Of a stretch of 64,000 nucleotides of DNA, positions 20,062 to 31,369 are shown piece after piece. Each line of letters starts with the position of its first letter. Within the stretch, counting starts at the first letter, position 1. Source of the stretch: Mycolicibacterium fluoranthenivorans (lineage in GTDB: Bacteria; Actinomycetota; Actinomycetes; Mycobacteriales; Mycobacteriaceae); assembly GCF_011758805.1 (NCBI RefSeq), contig NZ_JAANOW010000006.1:7083-71082 (forward strand). The letters are read 5' to 3'. The notes under the pieces were generated by a model. It searched no databases. It saw only the letters and a list, made by a program, of their open reading frames with translations, and had not been told where the DNA came from. The translations under genes and the position numbers were made by a program.

Positions 20062-21204
20062 ATGGCCAGCACCCTGCCCGACAATCCGTCCCTGGATCGG
20101 CTCAAACGAGAGGCCCGCGCCCTACAGCGGGCCGAGATCGCTTCTGGTCGTGAGCGCTACGCCCTGCACGAAGCCCAGTTGACGGTGGCCCGTGGTTACG
20201 GCTTCGCCGGCTGGCCGGCAATGGTGCGGTATCTGAAGGTCGCGGCCGGGCTGAGCGTCGACCCCGGCGCCGTCGAGGAGGACGGGCTCGCCCCGCCGGA
20301 CCTGTTCTGCGCGTTGGCGTCATTGCGGTATGACGCCGACGACGCCCCGCCCCGGTGGCATGCCGCGGCGGATCTGCTGGCCGCGCGCCCCGAGTTGGTG
20401 CGCGACCACATCTGGGCCGCCGCCGCGGCCGCCGATCCGGACGCACTGCGGTACCACCTGCGCACCACCCAGCCCACCGCCAAGGGCGGACCCTACGGCT
20501 GGTCGCCGTTGATGTACCTGGCCTACAGCCGGGTGCCCGGTGACTCCGTCTCGGCTGCGCTGATCCTGCTCGACGCCGGAGCCGATCCCGACGACGGCTA
20601 TCTGTGGCGCGGGATGGCCACCCCGTTCACGGTGCTCACCGGAGTGTTCGGGGAGGGCGAGCAGGGGACGCGCCGGCAGCCTCGACACCCCCACGCCGAG
20701 GAACTGGCCACCTTGTTACTGCAGCGCGGGGCGCACCCGGCGGATCAGCAGACCCTGTACAACCGGATGTTCGGCGCCGACGACTCGCACCTGCGCCTGT
20801 TGTTCGCCCATGGTCTGGCCGACGCGGCCCCGAGCCCGTGGGAACGCCGGCTCGGTCCGGCCATGGAAACCCGCGAGCAGATGTGGCGCAGGCAGGTGGA
20901 CTGGGCGGCCGAGCACGGGTTCGCCGACCGCCTGGCCCTGCTCGGCCACCACGGTGTCGACATATCGACCGCCCGAGTGCCACCGGTGGGCTTCCCCGCC
21001 GACCCCAACCTGCGTGACGACGAGGGCGCCACGCCGCTGCACCACGCGGCGTGGGCCGGGAACCTCGAGCTGATCGCGCGGCTACTCGAGGCAGGCGCCG
21101 ACCCGACCATCACCGACCTGAGATTCGGTGCGACACCGCTGGGCTGGGCCGAATACGCCTATCAGACCGAGGCCGCCGACCTGCTGCGCGGTACTACGGC
21201 TTGA
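20062..21204 (+). CDS. Ankyrin-repeat protein
   Basis: A 380-residue cytosolic protein. Ankyrin units are visible around ALILLDAGADPDDGYLWRG and, most clearly, GATPLHHAAWAGNLELIARL followed by LEAGADPTITD. The N-terminal LDRLKREARALQRAE is a charged helix. Such proteins usually mediate protein contacts; no enzymatic motif is seen. AGGAGG at 20051-20056, 5 nt before ATG 20062, fixes the start. The 3' end overlaps the 3' end of embB by 11 bp, tail to tail. Confidence 0.85.
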   Translation: MASTLPDNPSLDRLKREARALQRAEIASGRERYALHEAQLTVARGYGFAGWPAMVRYLKVAAGLSVDPGAVEEDGLAPPDLFCALASLRYDADDAPPRWHAAADLLAARPELVRDHIWAAAAAADPDALRYHLRTTQPTAKGGPYGWSPLMYLAYSRVPGDSVSAALILLDAGADPDDGYLWRGMATPFTVLTGVFGEGEQGTRRQPRHPHAEELATLLLQRGAHPADQQTLYNRMFGADDSHLRLLFAHGLADAAPSPWERRLGPAMETREQMWRRQVDWAAEHGFADRLALLGHHGVDISTARVPPVGFPADPNLRDDEGATPLHHAAWAGNLELIARLLEAGADPTITDLRFGATPLGWAEYAYQTEAADLLRGTTA

Positions 21205-24200
21205 TCCGGATCTGCCCCGGCGAGTACAGGCCCGAGTGCGTCGCCGTGCCCAGGTCGATCTCGGCGGGCGCGGCATCGACGATGGTCTCGAACTTGCGCA
21301 GCGAACCCCAGTCCCGGCCCCAGTCCTTGTTCAGGTACGTCGCCATCAGATGCGCCCGCAGCAGTAGATCACTGATCCCGAGCAGACCGCCGTTGACGCC
21401 GTCCTGCCAGGTGTCGGTGTCCTTCATCTTGGCGTTGTAGTCCGGCGTGATGCGGTACTTGGGCACATCGGTGACACCGTTGGCGTGCAGCATCGGCTGC
21501 TGGCACGGGAAGGCCAGGCCGACCGCCCAGTCCATCAGCACCGGCTGCGTAGACCCGAGGTACTCCTGGATCGTCTTGACCTGTGGCACTCGCGGCGGGG
21601 TGATGGCCACCCAATCACCCTGGGACAGCGACTTGTCCTCGGCCACCACGCGAACGAACGTCGCGTCGGCCGGGATCTGGCGGCGGTCATAGCGCAGGTT
21701 GCGCCACGAGGGCAGCGGGCCGATGTCGTAGGGCACCACGCGCCCGGCGGGCACGGGAGCACCGTCGGGACCGGGGCGGCCGTACTCGAGTTCGACCGGC
21801 TGGCCCTGGGTGAGGCCGTTGAAGATGCTGTTACCGGTGATGGTGCCTGCCGCGGTCACGACCACCAGCGGATGTCCGGCGTCCGGCGGCGGCAGCTGGT
21901 ACCACGCCGAGGCCAGCCGGGCCTCCTGCTGGGCCGGGCCCTCGACGAAGCTCCCGGCCAGCGGCACCTTGGCGGGGTCCAGACCGTAGGGCAGCGGCAC
22001 GGTCGAGCCGTTGATCCCCGGGGTCTTCAGCTTGACCGGCGCATCCCAGTCGTAGTCGGTGCCGGGCATCGGTAGGGTCAGCCGGATCGCTTCGGCGACA
22101 ATGTGATCCGGGACGCCGTTAGGGGTGAAGCCGACCGGCTTGACGCCGCCCAGCGGGCCGAGCGGGCCGTAATCGCCCGGCAGTGCCGTCAGGAATCCCT
22201 CGTTGGGATCCGGCTCGACCAACACGTTGTCGGCCAGCCCGCATCCGCCGGCGAGCGCTTCGACATTCGACGACGCGTTCGTGTAGGTGCCGTGCTGACG
22301 CACCACGCCGAACAGCATCGACGCCACGAATACCGTGACCATGAATCCGGCCGCGATCGGCACGGGCGCCGCCGTGAGCAGGCGGATCACCCTGCTCTCG
22401 CCGCGGTCGCGGGGCGCCAAATGCAGCAGGAACGCCCACACCGCGGTGATCACGAACAGCGCGAAGAAGATTGCGCTGACGGTGATTCCGCCGATCTGGG
22501 GCTTGTCGTTGTTGAACGGCACCCCGTAGCTCGACACGTACCACCAGCCGTTGGTGGTGGCGAAGCACAGCGCCAGCACGAACAACACGGAAGCCGTGAA
22601 CGCCATCCGGTTTCGCGCCGAACGCAGCACCGCGCGCGAGGCAAGCACCGTCACCACCGCGGCCATGGCCGCGCCCACGGCGGCGAACAGGCCGAAGTGG
22701 TGCACCCATTTGGTGGGGGTGAACATCAGGCAGAACACCGTCGCGAAGATGATGCCCATCAGCCGCCATACCGGGCCGCGGGCCACGCCGGGAATCCGCT
22801 TGCGGCGCAACATGATGAACATCGACGCGAATAGGCTCAGCGCGGTGATCATGAAGCCGAACCGCCGCGACACCGAACCGTCCACGGTGGGCAGGATCAG
22901 GTAGTAGTAGCGCAGGTTCTCGGTGTACCACTCCTGGCTCGGCCCGATCGCGGTCCGAATCCTGGTGGCCTCCATCACCGTCGCCAGCGTCTGGTCGGCG
23001 AACACCACGCACAGGATGACGGTGCCCGCGGCCAGCAGCGGCAGGATCAGCGGCCACAGCCCGACCCGGCGGCGGCGCTGCACCAGGATGCGCAGTACCG
23101 GCCGGCCACCGGCCAGCAGGGCCGCCACGGCGATCAGGCCGGTGGGCTGGATACCGAGGGTGAACGCCGCGGAGATGATCGCCATGGCCGCCGGAGTGAG
23201 CCGGCCCGAGATGATGGCGCGTTCGATCAGCACGTAGGTGATCAGCGCGCCGGTGGCGATCTGGCCTTCCGGGCGCAGCCCGTTGTTGAACGGCATCCAC
23301 GCGCCCATCAGGACGAAACCCGCCGCCCACAGCGCGGGCCGGCTCGCGATGACGGCGGGCCCCAGCCGGGGCAGCACCTCACGCGAGAGCAGCAGCCAGC
23401 ACACCAGCGCGCACACCAGGTCCGGCAGCCGCATCCAGATGCTGGCATCGCTGACGTGCGTCATCAGGGCGAGCAGGTTGTAGAACCAGCCGAACGGATC
23501 CTCCGGGCTGCCGAACCAGCGGAAGTAGTTCGACATGTAGCCGGCATGGTCGGCGACCCGGGCCATCTGCAGGATGTAGCCGTCGTCGGAGGAGTTGGCG
23601 CCGATCACATGCCACAGCAGGAACCCACCGACGACGACACCGTCGACCGGGGTCGCGGTGCGCCAGCGGGTCGGGATGATCCGCTGCATCCGCCGGCCGT
23701 CGAGCTGATCCAGGCGCCACAACGCGAACAGCGCCACCACGGTGGCCACGATGCCGAGCACGATCGCGGCGAGCTTGAGTGCGGTGGGTTTGGTGGTGAA
23801 CCGGGTGTCGATCGTCGCCGACAGCGAAAGGCCCTGCGGTGCAGGACCGGTCAGTTCGGTGAACACCCCGACTATGCCGGGGCGCAGATTCGGGTCGGCA
23901 AAGCCGCTGCGGATATCGCCGCCGGGCAGCCCGACGAACGTCGCGAACGTCCCGTCCTTCGAGGAGGTGATCTCGATGCGCTGGCACGCCTCGGCTTTGG
24001 CGCGCGGCACACTCGCGATCACCACGTTGCGGTCGGTGATATCGACACGCGAGCCGGTGACGTTGACGAACAAGGAGTTGAGCGCGGCCTGCTTACCCGA
24101 CTTGGGGGCCGTGCCGAACACCAGCGCCCCGGCCGGCGGCACCGACCTGATGACCTCGCACGGCACGGTCGCCGTCATCTGCACCGGTGTCTGGGTGATC

Positions 24201-24376
24201 AGCGGCGCGGTCACGCTGTTCAGTTGGCCCGCCTGCGGCCAGTTCAGCGTCGCCGTGGTCTGCACCACGGGCAGCAGCGGTGTGGCCACCGCACACAGGA
24301 AACCGACGAGACCGGCGATCATCGCGATCCATCGGGTGAGCTTCACGTCGTCTCTCACATTCACGGCTTCGGTCAC
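21194..24376 (-). CDS. embB: Arabinosyltransferase EmbB
   Basis: A 1060-residue GT-C arabinosyltransferase that, with EmbA, adds arabinofuranose from decaprenyl-phosphoryl-arabinose to arabinogalactan on the periplasmic side. It has about 15 membrane segments, the GT-C DDG motif in NSSDDGYI (residues 261-268) and a large periplasmic C-terminal carbohydrate-binding region. The ethambutol-resistance segment reads [15 protein letters not shown]: the residue before the Met equivalent to M. tuberculosis M306 is Gln (codon 23567-23569), where I recall Gly in M. tuberculosis. The GTG start overlaps the embA stop. Confidence 0.97.
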   Translation of the reverse strand: MTEAVNVRDDVKLTRWIAMIAGLVGFLCAVATPLLPVVQTTATLNWPQAGQLNSVTAPLITQTPVQMTATVPCEVIRSVPPAGALVFGTAPKSGKQAALNSLFVNVTGSRVDITDRNVVIASVPRAKAEACQRIEITSSKDGTFATFVGLPGGDIRSGFADPNLRPGIVGVFTELTGPAPQGLSLSATIDTRFTTKPTALKLAAIVLGIVATVVALFALWRLDQLDGRRMQRIIPTRWRTATPVDGVVVGGFLLWHVIGANSSDDGYILQMARVADHAGYMSNYFRWFGSPEDPFGWFYNLLALMTHVSDASIWMRLPDLVCALVCWLLLSREVLPRLGPAVIASRPALWAAGFVLMGAWMPFNNGLRPEGQIATGALITYVLIERAIISGRLTPAAMAIISAAFTLGIQPTGLIAVAALLAGGRPVLRILVQRRRRVGLWPLILPLLAAGTVILCVVFADQTLATVMEATRIRTAIGPSQEWYTENLRYYYLILPTVDGSVSRRFGFMITALSLFASMFIMLRRKRIPGVARGPVWRLMGIIFATVFCLMFTPTKWVHHFGLFAAVGAAMAAVVTVLASRAVLRSARNRMAFTASVLFVLALCFATTNGWWYVSSYGVPFNNDKPQIGGITVSAIFFALFVITAVWAFLLHLAPRDRGESRVIRLLTAAPVPIAAGFMVTVFVASMLFGVVRQHGTYTNASSNVEALAGGCGLADNVLVEPDPNEGFLTALPGDYGPLGPLGGVKPVGFTPNGVPDHIVAEAIRLTLPMPGTDYDWDAPVKLKTPGINGSTVPLPYGLDPAKVPLAGSFVEGPAQQEARLASAWYQLPPPDAGHPLVVVTAAGTITGNSIFNGLTQGQPVELEYGRPGPDGAPVPAGRVVPYDIGPLPSWRNLRYDRRQIPADATFVRVVAEDKSLSQGDWVAITPPRVPQVKTIQEYLGSTQPVLMDWAVGLAFPCQQPMLHANGVTDVPKYRITPDYNAKMKDTDTWQDGVNGGLLGISDLLLRAHLMATYLNKDWGRDWGSLRKFETIVDAAPAEIDLGTATHSGLYSPGQIRIKP

Positions 24377-27300
24377 GGCAGCGCCCTGATCGGCCCGGGC
24401 CTACTCCAGCCGAACACCCGCTGGGTGCCCTGGTCGATGGCGGCCATGGGCGCCTGGGCCGGCGGCACCACCGGGTCGTAGCGTTCCAGTGAGCCCCAGT
24501 CGCGGTACCAGTCGTTGTTCAGGTACGTCGGGATGGACGACGTGCGCAACAACGCCTGGATGAACAGGAAGGGGCCACCCTTCTGGGCGGACTGCCACAT
24601 GTTCGACGACACCACCACTTGTTTGACGTTGGGCAGGATGCGGTACTGCGGAAGCTCGGCGACGCCGAGGTGTTCGGAGAACGGCCGCTGGCACGGGAAG
24701 TTCGCGGCGGTGGCGATGTCCAGCATCACCGGCGTCTGCGAGCCGAGGAACTGTTGGGCGGTCTGCAGTTGCGGCACCCGCGGTGGGGTGAAACCGAACC
24801 ACTGGTCGTCGGACAGGTTCGGGTCGTCGGCCACCAGGCGCGCGACGTTGGCCTCCGGCGGCGCCCATGCCAACGGGAAACGCAGGTTGCGCCATGCGTA
24901 CTGGGCGAACACGTCGATGGGCTGGACCGCAGCGAGGGCCTGGTAGCTGCCGTCGGGACGGTGCACACCCCACTGCAGCTTCAGCGACTGCCCGTAGTGG
25001 AAGTCGCCTTCCTCGTCGTAGTACCAGATGGCGCCGGCCGCGGCGACGGTCACCAGCGGGCGGTCCGCGGTACGTGGCGGCAGCTGGTACCAGGCCGAGG
25101 TGGCCTTGGCAGCGGTGGAGTTCTCCTTGTAGCTGCCCATCACCGGGGTGCGAGCGGGATCGAGTCCGAACGGCAGGAACACATTCGAGCCGTTCACCCC
25201 GACCGGTCCGTAGCCGCCGCCGGTGCCGGCCGCGTACGCGATCCCGACATTGGGCTTGTTGGGGGATCCGTCGGAGTTCACGGTGCCCGGGTTGGCCACC
25301 ACCGGTTTGGGCGGCTCGAGGGTGTCGCTGATACCGGCGGGGGTGAACCCGACCGGGTTCTCGCCGCCGAGCGGTCCGTACTTGCCGTACGTCTGGCCCG
25401 GAACCGGTTGCAGCATACCGGCATTGGGGTCGGCCTCGACCAGGACGTCGTCGGCCATCCCGCAGCTGGCGCTCGACAGCCCGGAGGTCAGCGCCGACAT
25501 GTTCGCCTTGGCGTTGGTGTACGCGGGATAGCGCTGTACGAATCCCTTTGCCATGGAGCCGACTTCGAGCACCACCATGATGATGGCCACCACCAGCAGC
25601 GGGGTCGACGCGAGCACGCGGTTGCGCCGGGTGTCGGCCACCTCGGTGTGCCCGGCGTAGTCGATGCGGAAGTGCAGCCAGCCGGCCAACACCCCGGTGA
25701 TGATCGCCAGCGCCAGGAACATCGTGGTGACCGGCTGGCCGGCCAGCACCGGCTGGCGGTCGAACCAGGGCACCCCGTAGTTGCCGGTGTAGAACCAGCC
25801 GTTGATACCGGAGGTCGCCCACGCCAGCACGAACAGCAGCGCGGTGACATACAGGGCGAGATTCCGGCGGCTGTGCAGACCCACCCGCGCGAACGTGAAG
25901 GCGGTCACCGCACCGAACGCGCCGGAGATCCCGGCGAACGCACCGAACTGCACGGCCCACTTGGTCGGTGTGAAGGTCAGCAGCAGCAGGCCCACGGCGC
26001 ATATCCCGATCAACCGCCACATCGGCCCGCCCGCCAGACCGGGGATCCGACCCTTGCGCAGCAGCACCGCGATCATGCCGAACAGGCACAGCATCAACAC
26101 CAGGACCGAGAACCGCCGCGTCAGGGAGCCGTCGGTGCTGTCCTCCACGGTGAGGAAGTAGTAGCGCAGGAATTCCTGGTACCAGGAGATGGTCGGGCCG
26201 ACGGTGTACTTGATCCGTACCGCCTCGGCGACACTCGCCAGGGTCTGGCTTCGGAACACGATCACCGCCAGCAGCGACGCCGCGGCCGCGAACGCGGCCA
26301 GCGCGGGCAGCACCGCGCGCCGGTCCCTCAGCACCGTGACGATCGCGCGCCCACCGACCAGCAGGGGGGCCAGCGCCAGGATGCCCTGCGGGGCCAGCGT
26401 CACGGTGAACACCGCGAGCACGACGGCGAGCGCCGCGGGCCACAGCCGGCGGGTCCCGATGGTGAGCTCGACGAGTGCCCACACCGCCAGGACACCGAAG
26501 GCGATCAGCGGTTCGGGGCGCAGACCGTTGTTGAACGGGAACCAGGCGGCAAGGAATACCGCAGCCGCCGTCCAGACCGCGATGCGATTGGTGGCCAGCC
26601 GGCGGCCCAACCGGGGAATGAGCCAGCGTGACAGCAGGATCCACGTCCCGATGCCGGCCAGGAGTGCGGGCAGCCGCATCCACACGCCGGCGGTGCTGAG
26701 GGCGGCGAAGTGGCTGAGCACCGACTGGTACCAGTCGAACGGGGCCTCCGAGGTGCCGAAATAGCGGTAGTAGTTGGCGACGTAGCCGGCGTCACCGGAC
26801 ACCCGGGCCATCGTCAGGTTGTAACCGTCATCGGAGGAGATGGCGCCGATCACGTGCCACACCAACAGTCCGCCGAGCACGGCGGCATCGGCGGTCCAGG
26901 TGGCCCAACCGACCCGCCAGAACCGTCGCCACACGTGCCGGATCCGGTGGGTGGCGCCGCGGTCCAGCACGGCCAGCATCACGATCGAGATCAGCACGCT
27001 CAGCACGCCGAGACCCATGACCGCGGCTTTGAGTGCCGTCGGTGTGGAGATGAACCGGGTGTCGATGTCCACCCGGGCGCCCAGACCCTGCTGCGGGGCC
27101 ACCTTGAGATCGGTGAAGATCCCGGCGACTTGTGGCTTCTTCTCGATCGCCGCGGTACCCGCCGCGCCGGGGATCCCGATGAAATCTGCGCCGACGCCGC
27201 CGGTGTTGGCCCAGATGTGCAGCGTGCTGCAGGCGCCCGCGCTGACGGCGGCGCGCGGCGCGACCGCGGTGACGGTATCGCGGAAGGCCACGAAGACGGT

Positions 27301-27624
27301 GTCGGCGGTGGCGCGGGCGAACAGGCCGTTACGGGTGGCGTCGATACCTCCGGGCGGGATGGTGGCGAACACCAGACCGCCGGAGGCCGGAAGGGTGGCC
27401 ACCGCCTGGCACGGGATCGAGACATCGAGGGCCAGCGGGGCACCGGACACCAGCGGCGCCGTCAGGTCCCCGACGAATCCGTCTGCGGTGGGGGCCTGGG
27501 GCCAGGTGATGGTGGCGGTGGTCTGCTTGACCGGGAGGAGCGGGGTCAAGGCACACAGCAGCAGGCCGACGATGCCCGCGATGATGGCGACGAGTCGGGT
27601 AGTCCTGGCGGGCACGAGGCTCAA
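24373..27624 (-). CDS. embA: Arabinosyltransferase EmbA
   Basis: A 1083-residue GT-C arabinosyltransferase, partner of EmbB. Visible: N-terminal helix, the periplasmic jelly-roll region with WPQAPTADG, the DDG motif in [34 protein letters not shown], and a C-terminal domain ending RPGPIRALP as in other EmbA proteins. The start is TTG 27624 or GTG 27615; neither is coupled to embC, because a 5-kb insertion separates them. Only 67 bp separate it from the alkB stop, so transcription may read through from alkB or start in that gap (CATACT on the minus strand at 27627-27632). Confidence 0.96.
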   Translation of the reverse strand: MSLVPARTTRLVAIIAGIVGLLLCALTPLLPVKQTTATITWPQAPTADGFVGDLTAPLVSGAPLALDVSIPCQAVATLPASGGLVFATIPPGGIDATRNGLFARATADTVFVAFRDTVTAVAPRAAVSAGACSTLHIWANTGGVGADFIGIPGAAGTAAIEKKPQVAGIFTDLKVAPQQGLGARVDIDTRFISTPTALKAAVMGLGVLSVLISIVMLAVLDRGATHRIRHVWRRFWRVGWATWTADAAVLGGLLVWHVIGAISSDDGYNLTMARVSGDAGYVANYYRYFGTSEAPFDWYQSVLSHFAALSTAGVWMRLPALLAGIGTWILLSRWLIPRLGRRLATNRIAVWTAAAVFLAAWFPFNNGLRPEPLIAFGVLAVWALVELTIGTRRLWPAALAVVLAVFTVTLAPQGILALAPLLVGGRAIVTVLRDRRAVLPALAAFAAAASLLAVIVFRSQTLASVAEAVRIKYTVGPTISWYQEFLRYYFLTVEDSTDGSLTRRFSVLVLMLCLFGMIAVLLRKGRIPGLAGGPMWRLIGICAVGLLLLTFTPTKWAVQFGAFAGISGAFGAVTAFTFARVGLHSRRNLALYVTALLFVLAWATSGINGWFYTGNYGVPWFDRQPVLAGQPVTTMFLALAIITGVLAGWLHFRIDYAGHTEVADTRRNRVLASTPLLVVAIIMVVLEVGSMAKGFVQRYPAYTNAKANMSALTSGLSSASCGMADDVLVEADPNAGMLQPVPGQTYGKYGPLGGENPVGFTPAGISDTLEPPKPVVANPGTVNSDGSPNKPNVGIAYAAGTGGGYGPVGVNGSNVFLPFGLDPARTPVMGSYKENSTAAKATSAWYQLPPRTADRPLVTVAAAGAIWYYDEEGDFHYGQSLKLQWGVHRPDGSYQALAAVQPIDVFAQYAWRNLRFPLAWAPPEANVARLVADDPNLSDDQWFGFTPPRVPQLQTAQQFLGSQTPVMLDIATAANFPCQRPFSEHLGVAELPQYRILPNVKQVVVSSNMWQSAQKGGPFLFIQALLRTSSIPTYLNNDWYRDWGSLERYDPVVPPAQAPMAAIDQGTQRVFGWSRPGPIRALP

Positions 27625-27691
27625 GAGTATGCGACGTAGCTATGGGCGCTGCCCGCCGACCCGCGGCGGTGTCCCAAGTTTTGTCCGCGCC

Positions 27692-28879
27692 TTATGCGCG
27701 CTGCGCGGTGGAACGGGATCGGGCGGGACCGAGCGCCGCCAGGGCGGCGTCGCCGCCGTAATGGGCGAGCACCCGGGGGTCCATGGTCCGGCGCCACAGC
27801 GGCGTGCACCAGGCCAGCACCAGCATGGTGCCGTAGCCGTACGGCAACTGCGGTGCTTGGTCGGCGGGCCGCAGGGTCTGATACCGGCGCTGCGGATTGG
27901 TGTGATGGTCGGAATGGCGCTGCAGGTGGAACAGGAACACATTGGCGATCAGCGTGTCGCTGTTCCAGGAGTGCTGGGGCCCCACCCGCTCGTACCGGCC
28001 ACTGGCCAGCCGCTGGCGGCGCAGCCCGTAGTGCTCCAGATAGTTCACCGACTCCAGCAGGCACACCCCGATGATGGCCTGACCGATCAGCCAGGGCGCG
28101 ATGACGATGCCGAACCACACACTCAGTCCGAGGAACAGGGCGAGGGTCATTAGCCAGGCGTTGAGTACCTCGTTCTTGAGGATCCAGCGCAGAGACCATC
28201 TCGGTGTGCCGGCCCGGGCCAGCCGTTCGCCCTCCAGACGCCAGGCCGAGCACACGCCGCCCAGGACCGAGCGGGGGATGAAGTGGACCAGGGGCTCGCC
28301 GAGGCGGGCGCTGGCGGGGTCCTCGACCGTCGCGACCCGGACGTGGTGGCCCCGGTTGTGTTCGACGAAGAAATGTCCGTAGCCGGTCTGCGCCAGCGCG
28401 ATCTTGCTGAGGCGCCGCTCAGCGGTCGCCCGACGGTGACCAAGCTCATGTGCGGCGTTGATCGAGATCCCGCCCACGATGCCGACGGTGACCATCAACC
28501 CGACTTTGTCCAGCGTGTGCATGGTGACCCAGCCGCCGCCGCTCCACAGCCAACATGCGAACACCAGCGACAGATACTGGTTGGGTAGGTAGAGGTAGGT
28601 CACCCAGCGGTAGAAGGCATCGTCCTCGAGCCACTCCAGGGTCTTCTCGGACTCACGGGAATTATCGCTTCCGACCAGGTGATCGACGACAGGGATGATG
28701 ATGAAGGCCATGAGCGGACCGACCCACCAGAACACCTCCTGGCCGGTCACATGGACTAGTAGCCACGCGAAAGGAACCAGGCCGGGCACGATGGCACCGA
28801 GCAACCAGAGGTATCGCTTCGCGTCACGCCAGGCCGGCGTGCGGAGGCCTTCTTGATCTGCCACGTTATTCCTTGCCAT
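27692..28879 (-). CDS. alkB: Alkane 1-monooxygenase, AlkB type
   Basis: A 395-residue membrane non-haem di-iron hydroxylase that oxidises medium or long n-alkanes to 1-alkanols. All diagnostic histidine boxes are present: HELGH (144-148), EHNRGHH (about 176), LQRHSDHH (about 320) and NYLEHYG, among several membrane segments. ATG 28879 is chosen because the upstream extension is out-of-character sequence. No rubredoxin gene follows, unlike the usual alkB-rubA-rubB order, so electrons must come from elsewhere. It is divergent from the cholesterol oxidase gene and sits unusually between embC and embA. Confidence 0.93.
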   Translation of the reverse strand: MARNNVADQEGLRTPAWRDAKRYLWLLGAIVPGLVPFAWLLVHVTGQEVFWWVGPLMAFIIIPVVDHLVGSDNSRESEKTLEWLEDDAFYRWVTYLYLPNQYLSLVFACWLWSGGGWVTMHTLDKVGLMVTVGIVGGISINAAHELGHRRATAERRLSKIALAQTGYGHFFVEHNRGHHVRVATVEDPASARLGEPLVHFIPRSVLGGVCSAWRLEGERLARAGTPRWSLRWILKNEVLNAWLMTLALFLGLSVWFGIVIAPWLIGQAIIGVCLLESVNYLEHYGLRRQRLASGRYERVGPQHSWNSDTLIANVFLFHLQRHSDHHTNPQRRYQTLRPADQAPQLPYGYGTMLVLAWCTPLWRRTMDPRVLAHYGGDAALAALGPARSRSTAQRA

Positions 28880-28976
28880 TGATTCGAGTTCTTTGCTGTG
28901 GTGACTATTTAACCTGGAACCCGGCGGAACGCAAACGCGAACGACGGCCAGGGAAGTATTTGCTGAGAGGGTATGT
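28880..28976. promoter_or_regulatory. Divergent promoter region between alkB and the cholesterol oxidase
   Basis: The 97-bp spacer is more AT-rich than its surroundings near 28915 (CTATTTAACC), where the minus strand offers TTAAATAGT as a possible alkB -10. A GAGAGGG at 28965-28971 serves the GTG at 28977. No clear palindrome is seen. Confidence 0.35.
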
Positions 28977-30611
28977 GTGACACTACCGCGAGATAAGTTA
29001 ACAAGGCGTAAATTTCTGGGCGCCGCCACAGGGATCGCGCTTGGCGGCATGGGCGCGGGTGCCTATCTCCTCTCTCGGACGGAACATCGTCCGGACTCGC
29101 GCCGGCATTACCCCGCCATCGTGATCGGCAGTGGTTACGGCGGCGGAGTGAGTGCCCTGCGACTCGGCCAGGCCGGCGTCGAGACCCTCATCCTGGAGCG
29201 GGGCAGGTTGTGGGACACCCCCGACGCGGACGGTAAACGGTTCACCAAGATGCTTCCCGCCGACACCCGTGCGGGTTGGTTCTCCGACGTCCCGCCCAGC
29301 ATCGTGACGTCGTTCCGGGGAGTTTCCATCGACGCCGTCGCCGCCCATAACCCGTCCTCCCAGCCCAAGCAGGCCGGGATTTGCGAGAAGGTCACCCACG
29401 GTGCCCACCATGTGTTCCACGGCGTCGGGGTGGGCGGTGGCTCGATGGTGAACGCCGCCATCGCGGCGATCCCGACCCCGGACCAGGTGCGGGCGGCCTT
29501 CCCCGATATCGATCCCACGGAATTCCTCGGCACCTATATGGACCGCGCCAGGACGGCGCTGCGGATCAGCTACCGGAACATGGACTGGTTCGAGCAGACC
29601 CCGTACTTCCAGTACGCCAGGGTGGGTCGCGCGTACGCCCAGACCGCCGGCTACAAGGTGGACTACAACGGCAGCGCGTATTCGTTCGACTACATGATGC
29701 GTGAGGCCAACGGTGAGGTGCCGCTTTCCGCCCTGGACTGGGAGTGCCAGTTCGGCAACAACTACGGCCGCGACGGCAGTGTCGACCAGACGTATATCGC
29801 CGCGGCGATCAAGACCGGCAAGGTGACGTTGCAACCGCTGACCGAGGTCACCGGAATTCGGCGGGAGCGCTCCGGTGAGTACGTGGTGTCCACCCGGCGC
29901 ATAGACCGGTGGGGCGCCGAACAGTCCCGCGACGAATTCGGTTGTGACCAGCTCTATCTCGCCGCCGGTGTGCTGGGCACCAACCAGCTCCTGCTCCGCG
30001 CCCGCGATACCGGCACGCTGTCGGACCTGTCCGACGAGATCGGCCGCGGCTACGGCAACAACGGGGATCTGATGCTCGCGCACAACCTCAAGGACAGCGA
30101 TCCTGCGGGCACCAAACAGTCCCTGCTGGGCATGATCAATCTCGACGGCCGCGACGACCCGGTGAACCCGGTGTACGCCAGCATGTTCTCGCTGCCGCTG
30201 CCCATCGAGACGCACGCGCTGGGGTACTACGTGATGGTCAAGACCGGCGATCGCTCCGACATCACCTTCGACAAGGCGTCGGATTCCATTCGGATCGACT
30301 GGCCCCAAAGCCACACCGACCATCTGATCGAGCGGGCCAAGATCGTGTTCGACAAGCTCACCGCGGCCAACGGCGTCGACTATCGCGACGACCTGTTCTC
30401 AGGAGAAGCCTTCGCCTCCAACACCGTTCACCCGCTGGGTGGGTGTGTGCGGGGTAAGGCCACCGACGCGTTCGGCCGGGTCAACGGCTATGACAATCTG
30501 TTCGTCAACGACGCGTCACTGATTCCGGGCTATATCGGCTGTAATCCGTACATGTCGATCACCGCACTGGCCGAGCGCAACATCGAGGGGATCCTGGCCG
30601 GCCGGCACTAA
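28977..30611 (+). CDS. choD: Cholesterol oxidase-like GMC oxidoreductase, Tat-exported
   Basis: A 544-residue FAD enzyme of the class I (Streptomyces/Rhodococcus) cholesterol oxidase type, which oxidises and isomerises 3-beta-hydroxysteroids. A twin-arginine signal (TRRKFLGAATGIALGGMGAG) directs folded export. The FAD motif IGSGYGGGVSALRLGQAG, GVGVGGGSMVNA, HPLGGC (active-site His) and NPYMSITALAERN (active-site Asn) are visible. Its stop overlaps the stop of the converging reading frame at 30608. Substrate range cannot be told; other 3-hydroxysteroids are possible. Confidence 0.9.
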   Translation: MTLPRDKLTRRKFLGAATGIALGGMGAGAYLLSRTEHRPDSRRHYPAIVIGSGYGGGVSALRLGQAGVETLILERGRLWDTPDADGKRFTKMLPADTRAGWFSDVPPSIVTSFRGVSIDAVAAHNPSSQPKQAGICEKVTHGAHHVFHGVGVGGGSMVNAAIAAIPTPDQVRAAFPDIDPTEFLGTYMDRARTALRISYRNMDWFEQTPYFQYARVGRAYAQTAGYKVDYNGSAYSFDYMMREANGEVPLSALDWECQFGNNYGRDGSVDQTYIAAAIKTGKVTLQPLTEVTGIRRERSGEYVVSTRRIDRWGAEQSRDEFGCDQLYLAAGVLGTNQLLLRARDTGTLSDLSDEIGRGYGNNGDLMLAHNLKDSDPAGTKQSLLGMINLDGRDDPVNPVYASMFSLPLPIETHALGYYVMVKTGDRSDITFDKASDSIRIDWPQSHTDHLIERAKIVFDKLTAANGVDYRDDLFSGEAFASNTVHPLGGCVRGKATDAFGRVNGYDNLFVNDASLIPGYIGCNPYMSITALAERNIEGILAGRH

Positions 30612-31369
30612 GGACTGGGCGGCGCCGCACCGGCTTCGGCGGGTAGCGGTGCGTCCGCGGACGGAGGTGCCGCCTCGACCGGTGTTTCCCCCGTCGCTGC
30701 GCTCGCCCCGGTACTTCCACCCGTCGCTGCGCTCGCCCCGGTACTTCCACCCGTCGCTGCGCTCGCCCCGCCCGGCGGCTGGTAGTACGGGCTGTCCGGC
30801 TTGGGCACGTTCACCCCGAAATGCGCATCCTCGTTCTGCCGGTCCGGACGCACACCGTCGATGATGTCGCGCAGCGGCGGCAGATTGATCGGCTTGTCGG
30901 TGACCGGCGGCACGGCCGGCAGGTCCACCGGCTGATCGGCGCGGTCCAGCGCCGGCGGGACGACCGCCTGGGCCACCTGGAAGGCGGCGTTGTTGAGCGC
31001 CGGGTCGCCCGCCGCCGGATTGGGCGGGAGCGCGCCGGGCACCAACGCACTCAACGGGTTGACGCCGGGCGCGGTACTGCCGGGTATCGCGCCGCCGTGC
31101 AGGCCCTGGTTCAGTGCGGCGAGTTGGGGGCCGGCCACAGCGGCAAGCAGCTGCAGCGGATTGGGCGGAACGGCCGGTGCGGGCGCCGCGGGTGGGGCGA
31201 CGACCGTCACCGCGGCCGGGACCGCCGGTGCGGCGGGTGCCGGGGGCAACTGCGGAGCGGCCGGCGGCGGTGGTGCAGCCGGTGCTGCGGCAGCGTCGGG
31301 CGCCGGGGCGGCCTGCGGAGCCGGCGCCTCCGCGGCGGCCGGGGCCACGTTGGCCGGGCGGGGCTTGGC
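30608..31369 (-). pseudogene. Pro/Ala-rich in-frame 3' continuation of the DUF7159-like gene, cut off by a stop codon
   Basis: This frame is the direct continuation of the DUF7159-like frame after a single TAA (31370-31372). It stays open for 253 codons and encodes a Pro/Ala-rich stretch, then a more ordered acidic segment (PPLRDIIDGVRPDRQNEDAH) and a repeated GASAATGGST tail. If the TAA were a sense codon, the product would be one protein with a long extracytoplasmic tail after its membrane helix. A GTG at 31348 could in principle start it as a separate gene, but no ribosome-binding site is visible. Best read as the severed C-terminus. Confidence 0.6.
30691..30770 (-). repeat. 30-bp tandem repeat, about 2.7 copies, containing the 12-mer core
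   Basis: Two exact 30-bp units (30691-30720, 30721-30750) and a 20-bp partial copy. Each contains the GTCGCTGCGCTC core (30693, 30723, 30753) and encodes GASAATGGST on the minus strand. Period equals ten codons, so copy number changes keep the frame. Confidence 0.9.

Noticed and set aside
24619..26631. A 670-residue open frame on the plus strand opposite embA.
   Set aside because: It is the high-GC antisense shadow of embA with a His/Arg/Gly-rich composition and no domain; embA is unmistakable.
30691..30770. Short regular repeats considered as a CRISPR array.
   Set aside because: The repeats are back to back with no spacers and lie inside an open reading frame; the period is ten codons. It is a protein-coding tandem repeat.
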